DNA from: Microbacterium oryzae
GTDB lineage: Bacteria; Actinomycetota; Actinomycetes; Actinomycetales; Microbacteriaceae
Assembly: GCF_030406385.1 (NCBI RefSeq)
Contig: NZ_JAUEPM010000005.1
Span: forward strand, 62,001 to 126,000
Length of the DNA stretch: 64,000 nucleotides
Reading direction: 5' to 3'
Both the position numbers and the translations under genes were made by a program. The notes below the pieces were generated by a model that was not told the DNA's origin, searched no databases, and was given only the letters and a program-made list of their open reading frames with translations. This document shows positions 50,848-59,027 of this stretch, piece after piece; position 1 is the stretch's first letter, and each line of letters begins with the position of its first letter.

Positions 50848-52356
50848 ATGTCTGAGTCCGCGCCAACGTCTCCCACCCTCCGCGCTCTGCTGTCCCGCGC
50901 GGACCTCGGCCTGCGCCTCGCCCCCGGAGAGCGGCCGCCCGCCGCCATCGAGCAGCCCATCCGCTGGGTGCACAGCTCGGACCTCGCCGACCCCACCCCG
51001 TTCCTCGCCGAGGAGATGGTGATCCTGACCACCGGCACGCAGTTCTCGGGCGACGAGCGCGAGCAGTACGAGGAGTACGTGCGGCGGCTGGCGCACCGCG
51101 GCGTCGTCGCGCTCGGATTCGGCACCGAGGTGGCGCGCGCGGGCATCCCCGAGGCCCTCGCCCAGGCGTGCGAGGAGTACGTCGTCCCCCTGTTCGAGGT
51201 GCCCTACCGCACTCCCTTCATCGCCGTCGCGCGCGCGGTCGCCGAGGCCATCGCCGCGGCGGCATATGCCCGCCGCACGTGGGCGCTGTCGGCCCAGCGC
51301 GCGGTCGCGCTGGCCGCGCTGCGGCGGGACGGCCTGGGCTCGGCGGTCTCGGAGCTGTCCCGCCAGCTGGGCGTCTGGGCGGGGCTGTTCGACTCCGCCG
51401 GCGCGCTCGTCCGCGCTTCAGGTGCCCTCGAGGGCGAGATCGCCGACCGCGTGCAGAGCGAATGCGAGGTGATGCTCGCGCGCGGGGCGAGCGCCGCCGG
51501 CGTGGTCCGTGTCGAGGAGCGCTCGGTCACCCTGCAGACGCTCGGCCCAGGCGGGAGCCTCCGCGGCGTGCTCGCCGTGGCGGCGGAGGGGCTCGACGAG
51601 GAGGCGCGCAGCGTCGTCACGGCCGTGGTCGCCATGACCGGGTTCGCCCTCGAGCAGAACGAGGCGCTCGCTCGTGCCCGCGGCACCCTGCGCGCGGGGG
51701 TGGTGCGCGCGCTGCTCACCGGTGACACGGCTCTGGCCAGTGAGATCGCCGACGCCACATGGGGTGGATTTCCCGCCGACCCGGTGGTGGTGGGTCTCAC
51801 GAGCGATGCGCCGGATGCCCTCGTGGCGTTCCTCGAGCTGCGCGCCGGCCGCGAGCACGGCAGCTTCTTCTTCGGGCCCGATGCGTCCGGCGGCATCGCA
51901 CTCGTGCAGTCCGCCGCGGCGCCGCTCGCGTTGGATGAGCTCGCGGAGCGCTTCGACGTCGCCATCGGACTCTCGGAGCCGACGGCGCTGGCGGCGTTCG
52001 CCCCCGCGCTCGAGGAGGCCCGGATCGCTCGCGACCGCGGTGCCGGCGTGGTCCGGTTCGGCGACGTCGCGTCGGCGGGCGTGCTCAGCACGCTCTCCCC
52101 CGACGCGGGGAGCGTCGCGCGAACGGTCCTCCTGCCCATCGCGAGGCACGATGAGACGCACGGCACCGCCATCCTCGACACACTGCGCGTCTGGCTGCTG
52201 CACGACGCGCGATTCGACGACGCCGCCCGCGCGCTCGGGGTGCATCGGCACACCGTCCGGACGCGCGTGCGGCTCGCAGAGCGCCTGCTCGATCGCGACC
52301 TGCAGTCGTTCGCGGCGCGGGCGGAGATCTGGGTCGCGCTGCTCGCGGCGCGCTGA
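50848..52356 (+). CDS. PucR-family transcriptional regulator (GabR-like)
   Basis: A 502-residue regulator. The N-terminal PucR domain (about 10-130) includes IRWVHSSDLADPTPFL and EMVILTTGTQF. A middle region (about 150-290) resembles the family's ligand domain. The C-terminal HTH_30 (about 435-495) reads LRVWLLHDARFDDAARALGVHRHTVRTRV (recognition part ALGVHRHTVRTRV). Corynebacterium glutamicum GabR, an activator of gabTDP, has the same PucR architecture. Position opposite gabT supports that role here. Confidence 0.88.
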   Translation: MSESAPTSPTLRALLSRADLGLRLAPGERPPAAIEQPIRWVHSSDLADPTPFLAEEMVILTTGTQFSGDEREQYEEYVRRLAHRGVVALGFGTEVARAGIPEALAQACEEYVVPLFEVPYRTPFIAVARAVAEAIAAAAYARRTWALSAQRAVALAALRRDGLGSAVSELSRQLGVWAGLFDSAGALVRASGALEGEIADRVQSECEVMLARGASAAGVVRVEERSVTLQTLGPGGSLRGVLAVAAEGLDEEARSVVTAVVAMTGFALEQNEALARARGTLRAGVVRALLTGDTALASEIADATWGGFPADPVVVGLTSDAPDALVAFLELRAGREHGSFFFGPDASGGIALVQSAAAPLALDELAERFDVAIGLSEPTALAAFAPALEEARIARDRGAGVVRFGDVASAGVLSTLSPDAGSVARTVLLPIARHDETHGTAILDTLRVWLLHDARFDDAARALGVHRHTVRTRVRLAERLLDRDLQSFAARAEIWVALLAAR

Positions 52357-52431
52357 GCGTCGCCACTAGGTCGGATGGCGCCGCTCCGCAAGCCCGCGCC
52401 CGTCGGCGCGAGGTCGTCCTAGGGTGCCCGC

Positions 52432-53616
52432 ATGGACATCCCCAGGCATGATGTGGTGGTCATCGGCGCCGGCAACGGCGGCGTCTCGGCCGCGGCTCGG
52501 CTTCTGAAGCGCGGCTCCCGCGACGTGGCGATCGTGGAGCCCGCACAGGAGCACGTGTACAAGCCCCTGCAGAACTACGTGGGGGCGGGGCTCGCCAGGC
52601 CCTCCGCGCTCACGCGCCCGCAGGCGAAGGTCATGCCGAAGGGTGCGCACTGGTATCGCGCCGCCGCTGAGCGCATCGACGCCGTACGGCACGAGGTCGT
52701 GCTGTCGGACGGGAGCATCATCCGCGGCGGCGACATCGTCATCGCCTGCGGGGCACCGACCGATTGGGACGCCCTGCCGGGCGCGCGGGAGGCGCTCGCG
52801 AACGGCCCCGCCTGCTCCACCTTCGAGTCCTCCCTGCTGGAGCAGACGTGGGAGCGGATCTCGGCGCTCACGGCGGGCACCGCCGTCTTCACGTTCCACG
52901 AGCAGCCGGCGTCGGGGCGGGAGACCGCCCTGAAGCCGCTCTTCCTCGCGTGCGACCACTGGCGCCGGCGCGGGGTGCTGGAGGCGATCGACGTCATCCT
53001 GGTGCACGACGGCGAGGGCCTGCATCCGGTGGCGGAGATCGAGTCCGCCGTCCGTCGCGAGCTGCAGCGGTACGGCGTCACCCTGCGACTGCGCACCCGG
53101 GTCGAGCGGATCGAGGGCGGCGAGATCACACTGTCGGGGCCGGATGGCGCGGCGACGATGCGACCGGACCTGCTGCATCTGCTGCCGCCGTACGCCGGCC
53201 ATCCTCTGGTTCGCTCGTCCGGACTCGACGCTCCCGACACCGACGGCTTCGTCGCGGTGGACCGGGAGACGCTGCAGCACCGCACGCACCCGCACCTCTG
53301 GGCGATCGGCGATGCGGCGGACCTCGACGACGCGCGCACGGGCGGCGCGCTGCGTCATCAGACTCAGACCCTGGTCGAGAACATCCAGCGCCGCCGCACC
53401 GGGCGAGCGCTGTCGCACTACGACGGGTACACCGTCGCGCCGATCACCACGTCGCGCCGCTCTCTCGTGTTCGGCGAGTACGACGCGCGTACGCGCCGCG
53501 CCGTGAGCACCATCCCGCTGCTCGACACGTTCGCGCCGCGGCCCTGGTGGTACGTGCTCGACCGCTATCTGCTGCCGCAGCTGTACTGGCACGGCATCGT
53601 GAAGGGGCGGCTCTGA
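52432..53616 (+). CDS. Sulfide:quinone oxidoreductase-like flavoprotein
   Basis: A 394-residue FAD/NAD(P)-fold protein. The FAD motif VVVIGAGNGGVSAAARL (about 8-24) and EPAQEHVYKPLQNYVGAG (about 36-53) place it in the SQR/FCSD-like branch of two-dinucleotide-domain flavoproteins. Cys residues occur in VIACGAPTDW, GPACSTFES and LACDHW, but the late Cys of classical SQR is replaced in the LRHQTQTLVENI helix. Activity with sulfide is thus uncertain. ATG 52432 has TAGGGT six bases upstream (leaderless). Confidence 0.82.
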   Translation: MDIPRHDVVVIGAGNGGVSAAARLLKRGSRDVAIVEPAQEHVYKPLQNYVGAGLARPSALTRPQAKVMPKGAHWYRAAAERIDAVRHEVVLSDGSIIRGGDIVIACGAPTDWDALPGAREALANGPACSTFESSLLEQTWERISALTAGTAVFTFHEQPASGRETALKPLFLACDHWRRRGVLEAIDVILVHDGEGLHPVAEIESAVRRELQRYGVTLRLRTRVERIEGGEITLSGPDGAATMRPDLLHLLPPYAGHPLVRSSGLDAPDTDGFVAVDRETLQHRTHPHLWAIGDAADLDDARTGGALRHQTQTLVENIQRRRTGRALSHYDGYTVAPITTSRRSLVFGEYDARTRRAVSTIPLLDTFAPRPWWYVLDRYLLPQLYWHGIVKGRL

Positions 53617-53622
53617 GAAGAG

Positions 53623-54930
53623 CTACGGCGCCGTGATGAGGTAGCGGCTCGCGCTGATGGATCCGTTGAAGGAGACGAGGCGGCCGGTGAGCGTCGCGGT
53701 GTTCGCGGTGATCGAACCGTCCGCGAGGACCGTGCCGCGCAGCGTGCTCGTGTTCAGCGTCGCGCCCCCGCGGATGCGCCAGTAGACGTTGGCCGCGCTC
53801 GCACCGTTGGCGAGCACGACGTTGGTGTTGTTCGCCACCGTGAGACTGCTTCCGATGAAGACGAACCGCGCGCTCGAGTCGCCACCGGCGTCGAGGGTGA
53901 TCGTGCCCGAGGCGCTGAGGGCACCTGCGGAGTAAGTGCCCGGTGTCACGCGCCCGGTGAGGGAGTTGGCGCGCGGGGCAGCGGGGCGCGCTTCAAGCGA
54001 CGTCGCGAGGGTGCGCGCGTCTGTCATGGCGTTCCGGGCGGCAGCGGTGTTCTTCTCGATCGCCCCGTGGCTGTCGGGGAAGGAGACGTTCGTGACGTTG
54101 GTCCCCGGCGTCGTGCCGATATCGCCGGCGATCTGCGTGAAGGTCAGCCAGCCGTCCGTCACGCTGTTGGCTGCGAGCAGCGAGAACGGCGCGAGGCGAC
54201 CGGGCGCGATCGCCGGGAGAGCTGCGGCGTGCCACGACGCGGCGGTGCCGGTGCGGGTCGAGAAGGCGGCGTACGCGTGCACGGATGGAGACGCGCTTCC
54301 CGCTGCCACGGCGGCGAGCGCGAGCACGGCCACCGTCGCCTGACCCGGACGGCGGGGGCCAGGGGACGGCGGGACGGCGAGACCGACGGCGACCAGGGTC
54401 GCGAGCAGCCATGCCGCGAGAGCAGGCAGGTCGTGGCCCATCCAGTAGACCGGCGAGCCGATGAAGGGGACGAGCAGGCGACCCGCACCGCGGACATCCG
54501 CTTCGATGCGCACGCCCGAGTCGCGGTCGGCGTTCGCGTCGCCCTGCGTGACGAAGCCGTCGTCGCGCACCTCGGTGATGCGGTGCACCTTGACGACGGG
54601 CTGGTCTTCGACGCTCACGGTGTCGAAGGCGATGACCATGCCCTCGCCGTAGGTCTCACCCTCGGGGACATCCGAGACGAGTACGACGTCGCCGGGAGAG
54701 ACCGTCGGCTCCATCGAGCCGCTCAGGATGACCATGGGCCGCCAGCCGAGGAGCAGCGGCAGCACGGCGACGACGATCAGGGTCGCCATCACGAGGAGGT
54801 AGCCCCGCGAGACCAGCATCAGCGCGAAGCGCGGCCAGCCGTCCCGCCCGAGGACACCGGCCAGCCGACGAGGAGCGGTGCGCTCCTCAGCGGCTGAGCC
54901 GATGTTCTGCGCGGGGACGGTCGTGGCCAT
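53623..54930 (-). CDS. SipW-type signal peptidase fused to an ice-binding-like (DUF3494) domain
   Basis: A 435-residue fusion; start ATG 54930 (GAGG upstream). Residues 44-160: a membrane helix, then an ER/SipW-type peptidase with catalytic Ser72 in LSGSMEPT, base His116 in VVKVHRITEV and VTQGDANADRD. A second helix (about 168-187) returns to the cytoplasm. Then PGPRRPGQ (190-197) and a hydrophobic stretch (198-214) lead to HAYA/AFSTRT (218-227), the layout of a SipW-type signal peptide. Residues about 240-435 match ice-binding/adhesin DUF3494: ITLDAGGDSSARFVFIGSSL, NGASAANVYWRI, LTGRLVSFNGSIS. The frame is continuous with no frameshift. It may process itself and release the domain. Confidence 0.88.
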   Translation of the reverse strand: MATTVPAQNIGSAAEERTAPRRLAGVLGRDGWPRFALMLVSRGYLLVMATLIVVAVLPLLLGWRPMVILSGSMEPTVSPGDVVLVSDVPEGETYGEGMVIAFDTVSVEDQPVVKVHRITEVRDDGFVTQGDANADRDSGVRIEADVRGAGRLLVPFIGSPVYWMGHDLPALAAWLLATLVAVGLAVPPSPGPRRPGQATVAVLALAAVAAGSASPSVHAYAAFSTRTGTAASWHAAALPAIAPGRLAPFSLLAANSVTDGWLTFTQIAGDIGTTPGTNVTNVSFPDSHGAIEKNTAAARNAMTDARTLATSLEARPAAPRANSLTGRVTPGTYSAGALSASGTITLDAGGDSSARFVFIGSSLTVANNTNVVLANGASAANVYWRIRGGATLNTSTLRGTVLADGSITANTATLTGRLVSFNGSISASRYLITAP

Positions 54931-54968
54931 GTGCTCGCCTCGCGGCTCTCCTCCTCGGAAGGGACGAA

Positions 54969-55580
54969 TCAGTTGTCGGTGGTCTGCAGCTCCCACACCA
55001 CGTCCAGGCCGGTGCGCGCGCCCTGCAGCGCGTCGATCTCAGCCTGGGTCATGCCTGTGGTGTCGAAAGTCCACGTTGCGCGGTAGGTGCGCGACTCCCC
55101 GGGCGTTCCGGTCGTGTCCCACGAGTTCGCCCCCGAAGCCCAGTCGGTGTCCGCCGTCGCGAGCTGGGCGAGCGTGCCCGTGGCGCCGTCCGCCTCCGGA
55201 ATGAACCCGGTGCAGTCGTTGAACGTGCCTCCGGTCCCGGACTCGATTGTGATCTGGATGCGGTTCTCCAGTCCGCGGTCGGCGAGCAGGTCCTCAACGT
55301 AGGTCCGCACCTCACCGGGCACGTTGGAGTTGGAGGTCACGACGATGCACTTGGAGCCGGTGTCGCCGGGAACCATGTTCTCGACGGTGACGGCCGCGGC
55401 ACCGCGGTCGTCATCGCTCAGGGCGACGCGTCCGGTGCTCCAGGAGTTGCCCGAGTTCTCGGTGCGAGCGGAGAACGCGGCGTAGGAGCTCTGCCACACG
55501 AGACCGCCGGCCAGCAGGACCGAGACGGGGACGACGGCGAGGGCGGCGATGGCGCGGTTGCGCCGAGGGGAAGCGGACAT
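54969..55580 (-). CDS. TasA/camelysin-like exported protein with SipW-type signal peptide
   Basis: A 203-residue protein. Residues 1-34 are a signal: PRRNR, a hydrophobic core, then SSYA/AFSARTENSGNSW. AFS-x-RT after the cleavage site and a GNSW/TG motif are typical of alternate SipW-dependent substrates. The mature part is beta-rich, with one Cys pair (SKCIVV, FNDCTG) and an acidic tail, and resembles the TasA/CalY fibre group. It lies 38 bp upstream of the peptidase fusion, which carries the same AYA/AFS-T-RT site. Start ATG 55580 has AAAGG upstream. Probably a surface fibre or matrix component. Confidence 0.8.
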   Translation of the reverse strand: MSASPRRNRAIAALAVVPVSVLLAGGLVWQSSYAAFSARTENSGNSWSTGRVALSDDDRGAAAVTVENMVPGDTGSKCIVVTSNSNVPGEVRTYVEDLLADRGLENRIQITIESGTGGTFNDCTGFIPEADGATGTLAQLATADTDWASGANSWDTTGTPGESRTYRATWTFDTTGMTQAEIDALQGARTGLDVVWELQTTDN

Positions 55581-55677
55581 GGCGGTGCCTTTCACATGTG
55601 GCTGGAATGCCGGAGGGGGTGGTGGGTGACGCTTCAGCGTCAAGAGGTCTGAGCGGATGATCCCGCTCGGTAGTTGA

Positions 55678-55720
55678 AAGATATGGGAATCAGAAGCAGC
55701 GGAACAGGGACCAAGGTCCC
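55678..55720 (-). promoter_or_regulatory. DosR-box-like palindrome and -10 upstream of the TasA-like/SipW operon
   Basis: GGGACCAAGGTCCC (55707-55720) is a perfect palindrome fitting the GGGAC-N4-GTCCC core of DosR boxes. On the minus strand, TATCTT (55683-55678) is a -10 box. The implied start near 55671 puts the palindrome at about -42, a standard activator position. It also lies six bases after the stop of the universal stress gene. Confidence 0.62.
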
Positions 55721-55725
55721 GTGGA

Positions 55726-56490
55726 TCACGTCGGCGGGAGAAGCAGCACGGGCGCGGTCGCGTTCATGAGAACCGCGTGCGTGACGGTGCCGATCGGCGC
55801 TCCGGAGGCCGCTCGAGAGGCGCGCCCCAGGACCACCAGCTCCTTGTCGAGGGCCGCGTCCAGCAGGGCGTCCGCTGCAGCACTCGCGAGCACGCGGCGC
55901 CGCACGACCAGGTCTGTGTCATGCCCGGCGAGCTCCTGCTCGGCCGCATCCAGGCCATCCGTGCAGTGCCCGGTGCACCCGCCGTGCACGAGCGTGAGAG
56001 GCGCGCCGTTGCGACGGGCTTCGGCGAGCGCCCCGGTCGCGACGACGGGCGCGGACTCCGGGCGTCCGATGCCGACCACGATCCCGCGACGGAAACCCAG
56101 GTCGAAGTCGGGGATCACGGCGACCGCGCAGGGTGCCGTCATCGCGAGCTGGACGCTCAGGGCGCCGCTCACCCGCCCGCGGACGAGGCCCGTCTTGTCG
56201 GTGCCGATAACGAGGGTGTCCTCGGCACGAGCCGCAGCGCTGAGCACTTGCCAGACGCGGCCCTCAAGGCGCAGCGACTCGATGGCGAGGTCGGGATCCT
56301 CGGCGCGGATGAATCGCCGAGCCTCGGCGAGGACCGCCTCGCCTGCCTCGCGCTCGTGCGCGACGTGCACGACGACCAGGGGCGCGCGGTCGTCGCGGCT
56401 GCGCGCGGTGGCCCACCGCAGGGCGGCACGGCTCGGGGCGGAGCCGTCGACGCCGACGATGCGGCGCGGGAAGGAGTCGATGTTCTTCAT
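55726..56490 (-). CDS. Tandem universal stress protein, DosR-regulon type
   Basis: A 254-residue protein with two USP domains. Domain 1 begins RRIVGVDGSAPSRAALRWA and ends DTLVIGTDKTGLVRGRVSGALSVQLA (shortened here to VIGTDKTGLVRG). Domain 2 begins GIVVGIGRPESAPVVATGA and ends ELVVLGRASRAASGAPIG. Size and arrangement resemble the mycobacterial dormancy USPs. The ATG at 56490 lies about 40 bp downstream of a DosR-like box, and the gene is divergent from the DosS-like kinase, so control by that system is likely. Confidence 0.87.
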   Translation of the reverse strand: MKNIDSFPRRIVGVDGSAPSRAALRWATARSRDDRAPLVVVHVAHEREAGEAVLAEARRFIRAEDPDLAIESLRLEGRVWQVLSAAARAEDTLVIGTDKTGLVRGRVSGALSVQLAMTAPCAVAVIPDFDLGFRRGIVVGIGRPESAPVVATGALAEARRNGAPLTLVHGGCTGHCTDGLDAAEQELAGHDTDLVVRRRVLASAAADALLDAALDKELVVLGRASRAASGAPIGTVTHAVLMNATAPVLLLPPT

Positions 56491-56501
56491 GGTGTGGTGC
56501 C

Positions 56502-56544
56502 ACTCTCGCGCCACGGCGATCTTGTCAATAGGGTCCAAGGTCCC
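56502..56544. promoter_or_regulatory. DosR-box-like palindrome between USP and sensor kinase genes
   Basis: GGGTCCAAGGTCCC (56531-56544) is one mismatch from GGGACCAAGGTCCC found at 55707. On the minus strand it is followed by TATTGACA and GAGAGT (56507-56502), giving a start near 56495 with the box at about -42. It would control the universal stress gene and may affect the kinase gene 20 bp away on the other side. Confidence 0.6.
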
Positions 56545-56563
56545 GTGAGGTCGGGATACCGTC

Positions 56564-58231
56564 ATGCGCAGAGGGGGTGATCTGGTGTCGGGGGACCTGG
56601 ATTTCATCGATCAGCCGCGATCCGAACTCGAGCGGTCGCTGTCGGAGCTGATGCAGCACGCGCAGCACGTGCTGCAGACCGAGAGCCGCTTGCGAGGACT
56701 GCTGCAGGCGTATCGCTCCGTCATGGAGTCGCTCGACATCGACGATGTCCTGCGGCGGATCGCGGGCGCGGCCGTCTCGCTCATCGACGCCCGCGAAGGT
56801 GCCATTGCGGTCTTCGACGAGCACGGCGGCGTCGAGCGCGTGCTGGGGCGCGACTCCGAGAGCGAGCTGGTCGCGACTCTCCAGCGCGGCGACCTCGCAC
56901 CGCTCGCGTGGATCGAGCGCGACCCTCGGCATGCGGGTGTGCCGCTGGGCGACGGCGGGGCCTTCCTCGCCGTGCCGGTCCGCTCGCACGGTGACGCGTA
57001 CGGCGCGCTCTACCTGCTCGCGCGGGGTGAGTGCTCGTTCTCCCGCGAGGACGAGGAGCTCGTCACCGCGCTCGCCGGGACGGCGGGCATCGCTCTGGAG
57101 AACGCGCGCCTGTATGAGGAGTCCCGGCGGCGGGTGCGCTGGAGCGCAGCCCTCGCGGAGGTCTCGTCGGCGCTGCTGTCGGAAGACGTCTCCGACAGCA
57201 TCGGCGTCGTCGCCGCCCGCGTGGGCACCGTGGTGTCCGCCGACCTCGTAAGCGTGGTCATCCCCGACCCCGACTCCGACCAGCTCCTCATCCACACCGC
57301 CCGCGGCGCCGGCGCCGAGCGCTTCGAGGGACGTCGCTATGAGCGGGAGGCATCGCTCGTAGACCGATCGCTCCGCGGCGGTCAGGTCATCCTCGCGACC
57401 GCCAGCACGGCGTCGGTCTCCGTCGAGGCGGAGATGGGTCCGACGATGGCGCTGCCCGTCGTCGTCACGGGCGAGGCGGTCTGCGCGCTGACGCTCAGCC
57501 GCGCGGCCGGCAGTACGGCCTTCACCGCGCTCGACGCGGACATGGCCGCGGAGTTCGCCACCCAGGTGGGGATCTCCATCGAGCTCACGCGTGCCCGAGC
57601 CGACCGGCACCGGCTGGAGCTGGCGGACGAGCGCGGTCGGATCGCCCGCGACCTGCACGACCACGTCATCCAGCGCCTGTTCGGCACCGGCCTGTCGCTT
57701 CAGGCGCTCGCCGCGCGATTCCCTCGGGCGGAGACGGACCTCCTGGAGCAGGTCGACACGATCGACGCCGCGATCGGTGAGATCCGCACCGCGGTGTTTG
57801 CACTGACCGCACGCCCTCGCGCGGCGACCGGCACGACCCGGCACCGGATCCTCGACGTCGTCGGTGAGCTGGCCGACGCGCTGCCGTCGAGCCCGCAGTT
57901 GACCTTCCGCGGACCGATCGATCTGCTCCTCACCGGTGCCGTCGCCGACGACGCGGTGGCGGCCGTACGCGAATGCCTCGCCAATGTCGCCCGGCACGCG
58001 CAGGCGGGGTCGGTGTCGGTCGACGTCGCCGCCGAGGGCGACGAGGTGCGCGTCGAGGTCGTCGACGACGGGATCGGTGTCCCGGCGGACGCGACCCGCA
58101 GCAGCGGCACGGGCAACCTCGAGGACCGTGCTCGCCGTCGCGGCGGCGACTTCGCGCTGACCCCGCGGGATGGCGGTGGCACGCGAGCCGTCTGGCGCGC
58201 GTTGCTCTCGGGAGAGAGGGGCCGCGCATGA
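56564..58231 (+). CDS. DosS/DevS-like GAF-domain sensor histidine kinase
   Basis: A 555-residue kinase. GAF 1 is about 48-190 (SLIDAREGAIAVFD, FLAVPVRSHGDAYGALYL) and GAF 2 about 195-345. The HisKA_3 dimerisation/phosphoacceptor segment has RIARDLHDHVIQRLFGTGLS (H365). The HATPase has ECLANVARHA (N box) and VVDDGIGVPAD. The domain order equals mycobacterial DosS/DosT. The His that binds heme in DosS GAF-A does not appear at the aligned position (VPLGDGGAFLAVPV), so heme sensing is doubtful. A GTG at 56585 with GGGGG upstream is an alternative start. It overlaps the response regulator by ATGA. Confidence 0.9.
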   Translation: MRRGGDLVSGDLDFIDQPRSELERSLSELMQHAQHVLQTESRLRGLLQAYRSVMESLDIDDVLRRIAGAAVSLIDAREGAIAVFDEHGGVERVLGRDSESELVATLQRGDLAPLAWIERDPRHAGVPLGDGGAFLAVPVRSHGDAYGALYLLARGECSFSREDEELVTALAGTAGIALENARLYEESRRRVRWSAALAEVSSALLSEDVSDSIGVVAARVGTVVSADLVSVVIPDPDSDQLLIHTARGAGAERFEGRRYEREASLVDRSLRGGQVILATASTASVSVEAEMGPTMALPVVVTGEAVCALTLSRAAGSTAFTALDADMAAEFATQVGISIELTRARADRHRLELADERGRIARDLHDHVIQRLFGTGLSLQALAARFPRAETDLLEQVDTIDAAIGEIRTAVFALTARPRAATGTTRHRILDVVGELADALPSSPQLTFRGPIDLLLTGAVADDAVAAVRECLANVARHAQAGSVSVDVAAEGDEVRVEVVDDGIGVPADATRSSGTGNLEDRARRRGGDFALTPRDGGGTRAVWRALLSGERGRA

Positions 58232-58890
58232 CCCGCGTGTTCCTGGTCGACGACCACGAGATCGTCCGCAACGGCGTGGCCGCCCTTGTCGACGCGCAAC
58301 CCGATCTCGAGGTCGTGGGCGAGGCGGGGACGGTGCAGCAGGCGCTCGCGCGCGTGCCCGCGACGTCGCCCGACGTCGTCGTGCTCGACCTGCGACTGCC
58401 CGACGGAGACGGGATCGAGCTGTGCCGCGCCATCCGATCGGCCCAGCCGCAGATCCGCTGCCTCATGCTGACGGGCCATGACGACGACGCTGCCACCGTC
58501 GCCGCGGTGCTGGCGGGCGCGTCCGGATACGAGCTGAAGAGCATTCGCGGCCACAACCTGACCGGTGCCATCCGCCGTGTCGCCAGCGGTGAATCGCTCG
58601 TGCCACGGCGGGTCGCCGAGCGCGTCGTCGCGGCCATGGCGAGCGCGCCGGTGCAGGAGGACGCACCGGGCGCTGTCCCTGTGGCCGACCTCACCCTGCG
58701 TGAGCGGCAGGTGCTGCGCGCGATCGGCGAGGGCCTGACCAATCGGCAGATCGGCGAACGCCTGGGCCTCGCGGAGAAGACGGTGAAGAACTACGTCTCG
58801 GGGCTGCTGGCGAAGCTCGGCATGGAGCGCCGCACGCAGGCGGCGGTCTACGCGACGTCGGCAGGTGCCGCCGGGCGTGGGGGGCTGTGA
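58228..58890 (+). CDS. dosR: DosR/DevR-like LuxR-family response regulator
   Basis: A 220-residue regulator. The receiver domain has acidic D8/D9, phosphoacceptor D54 in VVVLDLRLPDGDGIELCR and the Lys of GYELKSIRG. The C-terminal LuxR HTH (about 153-212) includes LAEKTVKNYVSGLLAKLG and MERRTQAAVYAT, nearly word for word as in Mycobacterium tuberculosis DosR. The HTH contacts GGGAC-type palindromes in that organism, and two such sites lie in this window. Its ATG overlaps the kinase stop. Probable stress or hypoxia regulator of the USP and exported-protein genes. Confidence 0.93.
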   Translation: MTRVFLVDDHEIVRNGVAALVDAQPDLEVVGEAGTVQQALARVPATSPDVVVLDLRLPDGDGIELCRAIRSAQPQIRCLMLTGHDDDAATVAAVLAGASGYELKSIRGHNLTGAIRRVASGESLVPRRVAERVVAAMASAPVQEDAPGAVPVADLTLRERQVLRAIGEGLTNRQIGERLGLAEKTVKNYVSGLLAKLGMERRTQAAVYATSAGAAGRGGL

Positions 58891-59027
58891 CGCCGCCCGC
58901 TCGGTCGCACCGCGGTCGCGCTACTCGTGCGAGGCGTCCCGATTGCGCGAAGCCGAGGGCCTGGCAAGGGCTGGAACGCGGGGACCGACCGAGGTAGGAC
59001 TGAAGGACACCCCCGATCGGAGAACCC

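Noticed and set aside
53617-53622. Terminator between the SQR-like gene and the peptidase fusion
   Set aside because: Only six bases separate the convergent stops and no hairpin is visible.
58971-59000. Third DosR-like box (GGGACCGACCGAGG)
   Set aside because: Only the left half matches; the right half lacks GTCCC.
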